From assembly GCA_036345935.2 (NCBI GenBank), contig JADWOT020000003.1, positions 23,805,432 through 23,869,431 on the forward strand: a DNA stretch of 64,000 bases. The letters are read 5' to 3'. This DNA comes from Taenia hydatigena (taxonomy: Eukaryota; Platyhelminthes; Cestoda; Cyclophyllidea; Taeniidae). The notes beneath the pieces are model-generated. The model had not been told where the DNA came from. It worked only from the letters and a program-made list of their open reading frames with translations, and searched no databases. How positions within the stretch are numbered: position 1 is the stretch's first letter; every line of letters begins with the position of its first letter. Below are positions 30,880-40,018 of this stretch, in pieces. Position numbers and translations under genes: made by a program.

Positions 30880-33576
30880 ATGAGTGTCGTTTCTCAGTTC
30901 TTCCTTCGAAGACCCACCCACGCTCCAGAACAGAGATCGCCAGAAAAGGGTGGACGACGAATAGTCAACTCCTTGCTGCACTTCGATGCTACTGTCTTGC
31001 CTCGTGGTCCCGTCATCCACGGTGCACATGGAATTCAGGCCCACATCGATCATCGAGTCCTTCTAGGCGACTTTCAGGATACGGTCTCCTGTGCCCGAAG
31101 AGCTGCAGAACGCCTGGATTTCCGAAATCGGACAATCCACCATGCTGGACGAAAGGAGGAGAAGGGGGAGAAACAATGGGAGGATGGGCTTAGGGGCGAG
31201 AGGGCAGGAGACGGAACTAAGGCCGCAATAGGCTCCATGGTGATGTTAGGAGGAGTGAGTTCGGAAGAAGAGGAGGAAGATGTTAAGCGAATGGAATTCG
31301 CAGAGTCGATTCTGCTCAACCACGGGGAATCGCGCATCACCTACACCTACTTGCAATTTCTCAAGTACTTCCGTTACTTCCTCGCTACTAACCGTCAAGG
31401 CACTCTCATCACCCTCATCTACATCCGCCACATGAATTTTCGCTCTAAGGAGGTGGCTCAGGCCTTTGAAGCCTCACATTGCACCACGTTACTGCTTAAT
31501 CTTCTCTCTGTGGACGACCCACCTGTTCAGATTGCTGCCATGCGTGTGCTCGACAAAGTCTCCACTTTCATCTATTTCGCCCGTCTCATCGTCCATTTAG
31601 GCGGTGTAAGGCCTCTTCTTAACAACCTTCACCATCCCAACATCCATATGAAACGCTCAGCAGGACGAATCATAGGTAACCTCTGCGTCCTCAAGAAGGT
31701 TCGTGTCCTACTAGCTCGCATGGACGCCATTAAACCCATCGTCTGTCTCTTAGACGAGAACACTAACAAGATTACTGAAATCCACACCGACTACGAACGC
31801 AAAGTTCGGATGACATTGGCCTTCAACGTGAGACCTGAAAGCGCTCTGAGGGCTAAAATTAACCGCCTAAAACAGCAAGTCGACTCCAGTCGACGCATGA
31901 CGGATAGCCTATTGAGGGTGCTTGGTGTGGTGTTGTGCGCCGTCTCCAAAAACGCCGAGGGTAGATTAGCTTTGCGGCAGACGGGAATAGTGTCTGTCTT
32001 TGCAGTCCTCATTCCATTGGCTCACAGCGACGTTCTCGAACACGTAATGTCCACGCTGCAGGCATGTTGTGTGGATACCTACTTTCGCATTGCCATTCTA
32101 ACAGAAGGCATTCTGCCTCATTTGCTGCAATCTCTTCAAAATTCTACGCTGGCTGTTAAACTGCCGTGTACATTCACATTGGCTCAGTGCGCAAACGAGC
32201 GGGCCATTCGCGAGGGCATACGAAAAATGAATGGGTTGGACACGATTGTGCGAATGCTGCGTTGGGAGCTGAAAAACGCTAATGGGGCACTTGACAGCAT
32301 CCGCATAGCCTGCACGACGCGTGGACAGTCTTTTGACGAGGAAGGCTTTGCCACTTCCCTCCTCCGCGGTCGCGATCGTGTTGAGGCAAAAGCCACAGCA
32401 CAGCATCAGAAGATTAACTTCTCAATGCAGAAGGGCGGCAACATGAAGAGTTCACGCGGAGAAAGGACTGCAGAACAGAGGGAACGGGAGCAGGCTCTCG
32501 GTGTGCTGCATGAAACCCTTCTGGTCGGTATAACCGAGCTAATTTGGAAGGCTTCCTTATCCCGGGAGATCGTAATGATTCTTCACGAGAAGCAAGTGTA
32601 TGATGATTTGGTACGCCTAATCATCGAACTGCCACGACTATTTGGTCCCTTCCGTCGACCCGTTACCACCGCCTCAGTCAAACTCAACGGTCTGGACAGA
32701 GCAGAGAGGATTGTGCTCAATTGTCTGCATGCAATTGCTGTTGCCGCCCAGACACCCAAAATTCTCAGATTCATCGCAAAGATGGCTCAGGGTATCAAGC
32801 CCTGGATAGTGCTACTGCGCCTTGCCATAAGTGCTCTCATTCCAGCAGCATGCATTTCTTTGCGGGTGTTGTTGAAGCACCCAAAACTGCAACAACAGTT
32901 CATTAATTTTGGGGGGCTACGAATTCTCTTTGCCCACGTGGCGGCCGAAACGGGTGAATCGCGATGTGAGGCCCTGCGCACCATTGAGGCATGCTTGGCA
33001 AACTCGGACGAGGTGAGGAATCTACTCAAGCCACTAATCGACGCACCCGCGACCATAGTCTCCTTTATCGCCTCCATGTCCACCGAAGAGGACACGCAGA
33101 TCGCGGCGCTTGACACAATTGCGCAGATGGCGAGAGACGAGAACACCCTGGCAATAATGTCTGACTTAGACGTGATCGAAGGACTCGCTCGAATCCTCTC
33201 TGCTGCCTACTCGGAGGCACTAAAGATCAGTGTGGTGCGCGCCATCGCCGCGTGCTCCTACTTCGGTGAGAATGCCGAGTACCTGGGACGTGCAAACTGC
33301 GTGCCCATACTGGCGGCCATTTTTCGCTCCTCCACGAGTAGCGTAGGAAGGGAGAGTGACATTAGTGCCACTCAGCTGCGGAACGCAGCGGTTCGAGCGC
33401 TCTACGGCATCAGCCGCTTGCCCACTAATGTGACACGCATCTGGGAGGCGGACATCTGTGAGGAGCTGACGGCAATGGCGGGGTCAACGGACGATCAGGT
33501 GCAGGAAGCTGCAGCTGGCATCCTCACCAACATCCGTGTGCTGGAGCGGCAGGCGGCATGTGTCAAGTACACGTAG
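30880..33576 (+). CDS. ODAD2: Armadillo-repeat protein, outer dynein arm docking complex subunit 2 type
   Basis: ODAD2 (ARMC4) helps dock outer dynein arms on ciliary doublet microtubules. This is one uninterrupted exon of 898 codons from the ATG at 30880; the GTG just before it is not used. After a variable N-terminal segment of about 150 residues with an acidic run (SSEEEEEDVKRM), armadillo repeats fill the rest, for example LIVHLGGVRPLLNNLHHP and RSAGRIIGNLCVLKKVRVL. The C-terminus (VRALYGISRLPTNVTRIW, STDDQVQEAAAGILTNIR, ending VKYT) closely parallels the end of vertebrate ARMC4. It is shorter than the roughly 1040-aa human protein, mainly in the N-terminal half. Absence of introns in a 2.7-kb gene is unusual beside its neighbours. 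Part of its 5' coding sequence reappears in the duplication at 48.2 kb. Confidence 0.85.
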   Translation: MSVVSQFFLRRPTHAPEQRSPEKGGRRIVNSLLHFDATVLPRGPVIHGAHGIQAHIDHRVLLGDFQDTVSCARRAAERLDFRNRTIHHAGRKEEKGEKQWEDGLRGERAGDGTKAAIGSMVMLGGVSSEEEEEDVKRMEFAESILLNHGESRITYTYLQFLKYFRYFLATNRQGTLITLIYIRHMNFRSKEVAQAFEASHCTTLLLNLLSVDDPPVQIAAMRVLDKVSTFIYFARLIVHLGGVRPLLNNLHHPNIHMKRSAGRIIGNLCVLKKVRVLLARMDAIKPIVCLLDENTNKITEIHTDYERKVRMTLAFNVRPESALRAKINRLKQQVDSSRRMTDSLLRVLGVVLCAVSKNAEGRLALRQTGIVSVFAVLIPLAHSDVLEHVMSTLQACCVDTYFRIAILTEGILPHLLQSLQNSTLAVKLPCTFTLAQCANERAIREGIRKMNGLDTIVRMLRWELKNANGALDSIRIACTTRGQSFDEEGFATSLLRGRDRVEAKATAQHQKINFSMQKGGNMKSSRGERTAEQREREQALGVLHETLLVGITELIWKASLSREIVMILHEKQVYDDLVRLIIELPRLFGPFRRPVTTASVKLNGLDRAERIVLNCLHAIAVAAQTPKILRFIAKMAQGIKPWIVLLRLAISALIPAACISLRVLLKHPKLQQQFINFGGLRILFAHVAAETGESRCEALRTIEACLANSDEVRNLLKPLIDAPATIVSFIASMSTEEDTQIAALDTIAQMARDENTLAIMSDLDVIEGLARILSAAYSEALKISVVRAIAACSYFGENAEYLGRANCVPILAAIFRSSTSSVGRESDISATQLRNAAVRALYGISRLPTNVTRIWEADICEELTAMAGSTDDQVQEAAAGILTNIRVLERQAACVKYT

Positions 33577-34984
33577 TTCACTCCCATATCAATCCTCCCG
33601 CCTAATCATGCAAATCACTGCGTGTGAATGAAAACAACTGGTCGTGGATGCATGCATTCGTTGATCCAAACAAATCAACAGCTTTACGTGCTATTATTCA
33701 GCCAAACTTTTTGTTCTCAATGTGCGATAACTGAAGATGATGTAACTGCATATGTATTAGACAGATAACTTTCCACTTCTCAGTCGGTATGCAACAGTTT
33801 GTGTTTCGCTAAGGAGCGTAAATTTCACTCTAATTACACACCATGTTTAATGGCAGGCATGCAGTCAACCTAGCCGAGCAAATTGAGAGCAGGAGTGTAT
33901 TACTGAAGATGCCTTTTAAAGTGAAATCGCTACAATCGCTGCTCCAGTCTTTTTGTTGAACTGCAGGTATTCCGTAGTTTGAAATCATTCATTCAATGCT
34001 TGGAGGATGTGGTCCCATTCCAATGAAAAATCGGCCTAACAGGGCCACGGAAATGACTAAGAATTTCGCAGCCAAGCTGACGGTCGAGCAGTGATGCTGG
34101 TCCCAACGCGATAAATCGCATGTTTACCTATTGGCAGATTGACGCATCCCAGTGCCAGTCCATCTACTTATGCGCCAGAACCACGACGCTTACACTTTCA
34201 TCAGAAAAAAGCAGTGCTGATTGTGGGGTAGGGAGACTTTGTGCACCAAAAATGCAGAAAAATGACCTAATTAACTTCAAACCGTGCTTTTTGGGATAAA
34301 AGAGGTTGGAAGAAGGTGTCATCATTCATAGTAAAGAGTTATAAAACAAACGTTCACCAATGCTGATCTTAACTGTGCTAGTTTAATGCATTTTTAAAAT
34401 CGCATTGAACTAACTGGACTCCTCTTTCTCGTCGCCCGTACATTGCCCAGATGGCATTGTTTTGCAGCTGCCGCTAACATTCTACCTGACCTTCTTTATG
34501 TTAACAATGAACTGCTCCGCTCTGCTTGCACACCTTGTCACGGCTTCGGGAAAACTTTGGAAGCTACACTGGCAGTGGCTTTGGATGAACCCACTCCAAG
34601 TGGCAAACAGCGCTGGTCGCGTTCTGTGGCAAGTGTGTTTTATCACCAGGAAAGGATGGGTGAATCTAGGAGGACCCACCATAGACCATTTACAACGGTG
34701 TTTGCTTGTGTCAGAAGTTCATTTTTGGGCTCTATACAATAACCGATCAGCAGACGGTTAATTGAAAATGGAGTCACAGAGGCTTGAGAGAAGCTCCCAA
34801 ACAACATACTTTAGCATTTCAAAAAGGAGTCTTCCTTCGTGGAACGATTATTGGGCAAATGCTTCGGCGAAGAGCTATTTGTAGGATAAAAAATCGTCCG
34901 ATCAATACCAACATTTTTTAAATAAAATTGTCACCAATTGTGTTTGCCCTGTGGGGGACGCGATAATGAGAAGACTACAGCACA
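33577..34984. other. Spacer downstream of ODAD2
   Basis: AT-rich. Two overlapping + open frames at 34443-34761 have no recognisable domain. This marks the left edge of the duplicated region. Confidence 0.5.
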
Positions 34985-35335
34985 CGACGTCTCACGATTG
35001 AATGCAGTCCACACATGGCCCGGCTGAGATCAAACCGGAGGAGTAACTACGGGCAGCAGAACAGAGAACGGCGCTTGTCAGAAGGTGGGTATGCAGTGGC
35101 TTGGTGTTTGACCTTGTGCACATCCACATACGTGGGACCTTCCTTCTTCGGGATTCGCAGCACCATCCCGATGATAAGACCAAATGCCATTCTTGTTACA
35201 GCTCAATCCCCAATCACGGCAAGGATGCATTACTCTATTGCATCGACATGCTTTCGTTTACAATCTCCCAAGTGCATACTTAAACATTGGATAGCGATTT
35301 ACAGTTTGGATTGACTGTGTATTTGGGTAAGCAGA
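34985..35335 (+). repeat. Segment duplicated in the palindrome loop, copy 1
   Basis: The part from about 35116 to 35330 (GTGCACATCCACATACGTGG onward) matches 49815-50032 nearly base for base. An open frame of 99 codons (35015-35314) runs through it, without a recognised domain. Confidence 0.7.
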
Positions 35336-35489
35336 CATTTGTTCCTCCGAAGGTAAAGCTCCTCTTTTGCTGACTGGACTCGGAGTATGCCAATGAGCTC
35401 CAGACCGTTCTGTGCATTGGTATAGGGTAATAATTAGCAGTTATTTGGCTTCTTACGACTTCCTGGACGGCCTCAATGTCATTTGCGAT

Positions 35490-36205
35490 ACTCCTGCGAA
35501 TCCCTTACGCATGACACCCATCGAAAGTTGAATGAGGAGGACCGTGGTGGTAAGTGGGATTCTCAGTCACACTCACGCAGACCCCGACAGTCCTGTCTTC
35601 AATGCCAAGTGGTGTGAGCTACTGTGGATTCGTTCCACGTGGAGCACCAAAACGAAGGACGCATGCAATTCAACTAACCAAGAACAATGATTGCAGCGTG
35701 TTGGGAGCATTTAGGCAGTGCTTTTACTTCATTGAAACCAACTTCCTCATTGAGAACTCGCTTCCACCACTACTACAGTATCCTTCTTGACTCTCATTTG
35801 CGAGCCGAGAATCCACTGCACGAATGTGTGGTGGACTACGCGGACTCACGCTCAAGTCTGCGCCTACTCTACTTCGACCTCTTACCACCACAAGGGGAGC
35901 GCACCGCACCACAATGGTGGCAGCAAGAGGCCAATTCGATGCAGTAGTACAACTATCGCAGTGACTGCCACTGGATGCTGCACTCTGGTGTGATGTGACA
36001 GCAGTAATGACATTGGAGGCTGATGGGCGAAAATGCGCGACCTCCAACAGAAGGATCACGAATGACGTACGCCACGACATTTACCCAACCACGTGGTCCG
36101 CATACCTGGCATTAGCAACGGGAGCCAGAGTACACTTGAAGCGGCGCCTTATTGAAGACGCCAGTTATGTGATAAGGTCACACTCCCTCTCGCGCCTTAC
36201 TAGCT
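35490..36205 (+). pseudogene. Unidentified gene fragment, copy 1 of 4
   Basis: Near-identical to 39005-39712, 46088-46798 and (inverted) 52064-52774. It carries exon-like pieces separated by stops: one ending with donor GTAAGT (after KLNEEDRG), one reading SHLRAENPLHECVVDYADS then SLRLLYFDLL, and one reading DIYPTTWSAYLALATGARV. The order of these blocks recalls MBT repeats (a LEAENP-type opening, then a W-x-x-YL linker), but the match is weak. Frames are broken, so it is treated as non-functional. Confidence 0.55.
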
Positions 36206-36497
36206 GAATTAAGCCCAGTTTTGTTAAAAGCTGTATAAATTTACAAACGGATTTTAGAATATTAATGAGCGAAAATATTGGATCCATGTTTGTATTGGAC
36301 ATCTTGACATTAATGTTTCTGCAAAAGCAGAGTGATCTTAAACAAATTGCCCTTTTTTAAGATTTGCATTTTTTCAGTGTGCGCTCCTTAGAGAGGAACA
36401 GTTTGTTGAATAATAGAGGCAGGTTTTTAATGTAAATATTTAAATACACATAAGTCGAGTAGCGCAGACGTTGCTTCAGCAACTCAATTTTGTGCCC

Positions 36498-37988
36498 CTA
36501 CACTTCAAATTCCGCTAAACGTCTTTTTATGATTTTTACCTTCAATGCACATGGGATTCCATTTGCCCAAGTCTTCACACAGTGGGCTAATTGAGGGAAG
36601 AGAAGATCAGCAAAGAATAGCAAAACCTTTTTCATGTTTCGCACCTCACATTCTTGCAGTTCAACGTCTTCAACCACCCCTTTTCCAATGCAATCCTTTG
36701 TCAACAACACATATGACGTCCTAACTACCCATGTCTTCGAATCCTGGGAAAGCCTTGGATAAAGCATCTCAGCGAAGAAAAGTAGAACCTTTCTCATCTT
36801 TTGAATTTCAGACTCCTCTAATTCGACTTCTTTAACAGCGTTTCTTCCAAATGGTTTCCTTATCTTCCACACACACGGTTTCTTAGCTGTGCACGTCTTT
36901 GTACAAGTGGTCATTTTTGGATAGAGTATTTCATCGAAGAAGGGTAGAAGTTTTTCTATTTCGTCTGTTTTGCTTGCTTCCACTTCGACTTTCTCAGGCA
37001 AACCTTTGCCGAAGACTTCCTCCCCCTTCAGGGAACATGAAGTCTTGGCTGGGCATATCTTCCCACACTGGGCTGGCTGCTGATAGAGCATCTCAGCAAG
37101 GAAGAGTAAAAGCTGCTCCATTTCATCTGTTTTAGCTGGCTTGACTTCTACCTCCTCATCCACACTTCTTCCTATTACTTCCTCCGCCTTTGACTCACAC
37201 GGAGTCTCCGCCAGGCATGTCCTTACGCATTGGACTATTTGTGGATAGAGCATCTCAGCGAATAGAAGCAAAAGCTGCTTTATTTCATTCGGTTCACTCA
37301 CCTTGACTCCAACTTCTTCGTTCGCACACCTTCCTATCACTTCTTCAGCCTGCAACTCGCACGAAGTCTTGGCTAGGCATGCCATTACGCATTGGACTAA
37401 TTGCGGATAGAGCATCTCAGCAAAGGTGAGTAGAAGTTTCTTCATCTCGTCTAAATCACTCGCTCTGACCTCGATCCCTTCAGCAGCACTTCTTTCTAAT
37501 GTTTCCTCCGCTTTCAACTCACACGGGGTCGTTGCTAGACTTGTCTTAGCACTTTGAGCTAATTGTGGGTAGAGCATTTCAGCAACGAAGAGCAATAGCT
37601 GCCTCATTATCTGTGGTTCGAAATTCTCCTCTTCGACTTCTTCAACCAAACTTCTTTCGTTAACTTCCTCAGCCTTTAGCTCACACGAATTCTTGGCCAG
37701 GCATGCCTTCACACATTGGGCTAATTTTGGATAGAGCATCATAGCAAAGAGTAGTAGAAGCTGTTTCAGCTTTCGCAATTCATCCCAATCATTTTCGGCA
37801 CTTTCGTCCACACTTCTGCCACAGTAGTTTAACCTTACATTTGCAATCAAATTTTCGAAATCGTTTTGTCCGCTTTCATAACTTCGCTTAAACAAATCCA
37901 AAAGCACTCCTTCAATCAAATGTTCATTATTTGATGAAATTGTGTTGCAAGCATCCTTCGCACATTGGCTGCAACCGCCTCCATCCAT
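36498..37988 (-). CDS. Family member A: Cys/Leu/Glu-rich repeat protein, 8 diverged units
   Basis: I do not recognise this family. The protein begins MDGGGCSQCAKDAC and continues with an N-terminal region of about 60 residues. Eight diverged units follow, each an amphipathic helix plus motif (for example LKQLLLLFAMMLYPKLAQC, CVRTCLAETPCESKAEEV) and an acidic linker. The total is 496 aa. There is no signal peptide, so a cytosolic or non-classically exported protein is likely. A start at 38042 would add 18 residues, but the equivalent position is a GTG in member B, and the E-box spacing favours 37988. Units diverge much more here than in member B, suggesting an older array. The unit helices with Leu every three to four residues suggest stacking or lipid-binding helices, which is only an inference. 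Confidence 0.75.
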   Translation of the reverse strand: MDGGGCSQCAKDACNTISSNNEHLIEGVLLDLFKRSYESGQNDFENLIANVRLNYCGRSVDESAENDWDELRKLKQLLLLFAMMLYPKLAQCVKACLAKNSCELKAEEVNERSLVEEVEEENFEPQIMRQLLLFVAEMLYPQLAQSAKTSLATTPCELKAEETLERSAAEGIEVRASDLDEMKKLLLTFAEMLYPQLVQCVMACLAKTSCELQAEEVIGRCANEEVGVKVSEPNEIKQLLLLFAEMLYPQIVQCVRTCLAETPCESKAEEVIGRSVDEEVEVKPAKTDEMEQLLLFLAEMLYQQPAQCGKICPAKTSCSLKGEEVFGKGLPEKVEVEASKTDEIEKLLPFFDEILYPKMTTCTKTCTAKKPCVWKIRKPFGRNAVKEVELEESEIQKMRKVLLFFAEMLYPRLSQDSKTWVVRTSYVLLTKDCIGKGVVEDVELQECEVRNMKKVLLFFADLLFPQLAHCVKTWANGIPCALKVKIIKRRLAEFEV

Positions 37989-38040
37989 AACTCCGAGACT
38001 TGTAAGAAAGGCCGCTTTGTGCAATCCAATGTTTTGCACC

Positions 38041-38116
38041 ATTCTTAAATACTACTTGGAACTCACCTGAATCAACATTCATGATGGCAATGGATTCGTA
38101 CTCTTTCTTCCACGTG
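38041..38116 (-). promoter_or_regulatory. Promoter block of member A (E-box and TATA-like element)
   Basis: CACGTG at 38111-38116 lies about 127 nt before the start at 37988, and a TATTTAAG element lies at about 38043-38053. The block between them (GAAAGAGTACGAATCC, GCCATCATGAATG) is shared with members B, C and D. Confidence 0.55.
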
Positions 38117-38497
38117 AAAGCCATTGTTATTGGCTAGAGGGCATCATGACATCGCTGATATTCGAGCTACGCAAAACAACATGAACTCCATTTTAATTGC
38201 GCTAAAGGAGGTCCATTTGGCAGTGAAGTAAGTAACTGTAACCAATTCTGCATTCCAAGCTGCAAAAATATCTATAGGAAACAAATTTTAAGTTGAATCA
38301 AGAAAACTGCCACAGAGAGGTCTTATTACTACCCAAACTTATAAAAAAACTAAACTCGCCCGATGATTATCAGGCGCAATAATTCAGGTGATTCAGCACT
38401 TGTGAGGAAAAGTGCAGTAAAATTATTTAAAGCGTTTTTAAAGGGTGAAACAAAAAAGGTTAAATGAGGCGATGGTAAATAATTAAATAAATTTGCG

Positions 38498-39712
38498 AAG
38501 AAAGAGGCCAAGTGAAATGCTGCACTGTGTGGTCCGATGTGTTGGACGGAATCACGAATTCACGAATTGGCGTGAGAGCTGAATGAAGGGGCGAATGAGC
38601 AATGCACCAGAACACGTTCATTGCCCCATGGCGAATGAGAAGCAGCCTTTACTACTTTCCGTCAGTATGCATCCAACCGATTCACCCAACAATTCAATCC
38701 TCCCAAGCACAACTGGTTGGCTGTGCAGTTAAGTAAGTGTTAAGTGAAGCATGGTATCTCAAGAGAGACGCATCTGAGCCATCGGCGTCAACTGGATGCG
38801 AAACGTTGATGATGGAGGTGGTCAAAGTGATGATGCGAGAGGTGCTAACAAACAGTCACTCCTTCAGTCGCAACATCAACGCAGTGGCGTCAGTAAGATG
38901 TGGACGCTAGCCGGAATATACTCGCGATAGGAGGCGTGTCCTGCCCCACTGACTCGACACATCCGCTCACATGCCCACCATTCTCACACAAGTGGCCCTG
39001 ATGGAGAGGCCGATGATCGTGATTCCCCTACGCATGTCACCCATCGAAAGTTGAATGAGGAGGACCGTGGTGGTAAGTGGGATTCGCAGTCACACTCACG
39101 CAGACCCCGACAGTCCTGTCTTCAATGCCAAGTGGTGTGAGCTACTGTGGATTCGTTCCACGTGGAGCACCAAAACGAAGGACGCATGCAATTCAACTAA
39201 CCAAGAACAATGATTGCAGCGTGTTGGGAGCATTTAGGCAGTGCTTTTACTTCATTGAAACCAACTTCCTCATTGAGAACTCGCTTCCACCACTACTACA
39301 GTATCCTTCTTGACTCTCATTTGCGAGCCGAGAATCCACTGCACGAATGTGTGGTGGACTACGCGGACTCACGCTCAAGTCTGCGCCTACTCTACTTCGA
39401 CCTCTTACCACCACAAGGGGAGCGCACCGCACCACAATGGTGGCAGCAAGAGGCCAATTCGATGCAGTAGTACAACTATCGCAGTGACTGCCACTGGATG
39501 CTGCACTCTGGTGTGATGTGACAGCAGTAATGACATTGGAGGCTGATGGGCGAAAATGCGCGACCTCCAACAGAAGGATCACGAATGACGTACGCCACGA
39601 CATTTACCCAACCACGTGGTCCGCATACCTGGCATTAGCAACGGGAGCCAGAGTACACTTGAAGCGGCGCCTTATTGAAGACGCCAGTTATGTGAGTAAG
39701 CCAAACTCTACT
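38498..39712 (+). repeat. 1.2-kb direct repeat, copy 1 (contains gene fragment copy 2 of 4)
   Basis: Matches 45575-46798 in the same orientation with few differences, from GCGAAGAAAGAGGCCAAGTG to GTGAGTAAGCCAAACTC. The first 0.5 kb has exon-like reading frames (ANEKQPLLLSVSMHPTDSP; TLMMEVVKVMMREVLTN). The rest, from 39005, is the fragment also found at 35490. Stops and frame breaks indicate a pseudogene segment. Confidence 0.75.
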
Positions 39713-40018
39713 AGCTGATTGCGACTCGGGGATGTTGAATTTTATGCGACTGTTTATCAAAAAAACTAGCGCTTATTATTGAATGACTCTATTATAAGCA
39801 GAGTGATTTTGACAATACACGTATGTATTTGAGGTGCTCCAGTTAAATACTGATGAAGCATCTAAATCATCGTTATTTATTTTGTGAAAACATCTTAAAA
39901 CTCATGTGCATAAAGTTTATTAACAAAAATTCTATGTAACATTTTTTCAATTATATACTTTACACGTAATGTTTTTGGCATAATTTACAAACTCTCCTTC
40001 ACCTTCTTCATGGACCAC

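Noticed and set aside
39247..39603. 118-codon minus-strand open frame repeated at 35724, 46330 and 52176
   Set aside because: It is conserved only because the four DNA copies are nearly identical. It is antisense to exon-like sequence and has no domain.
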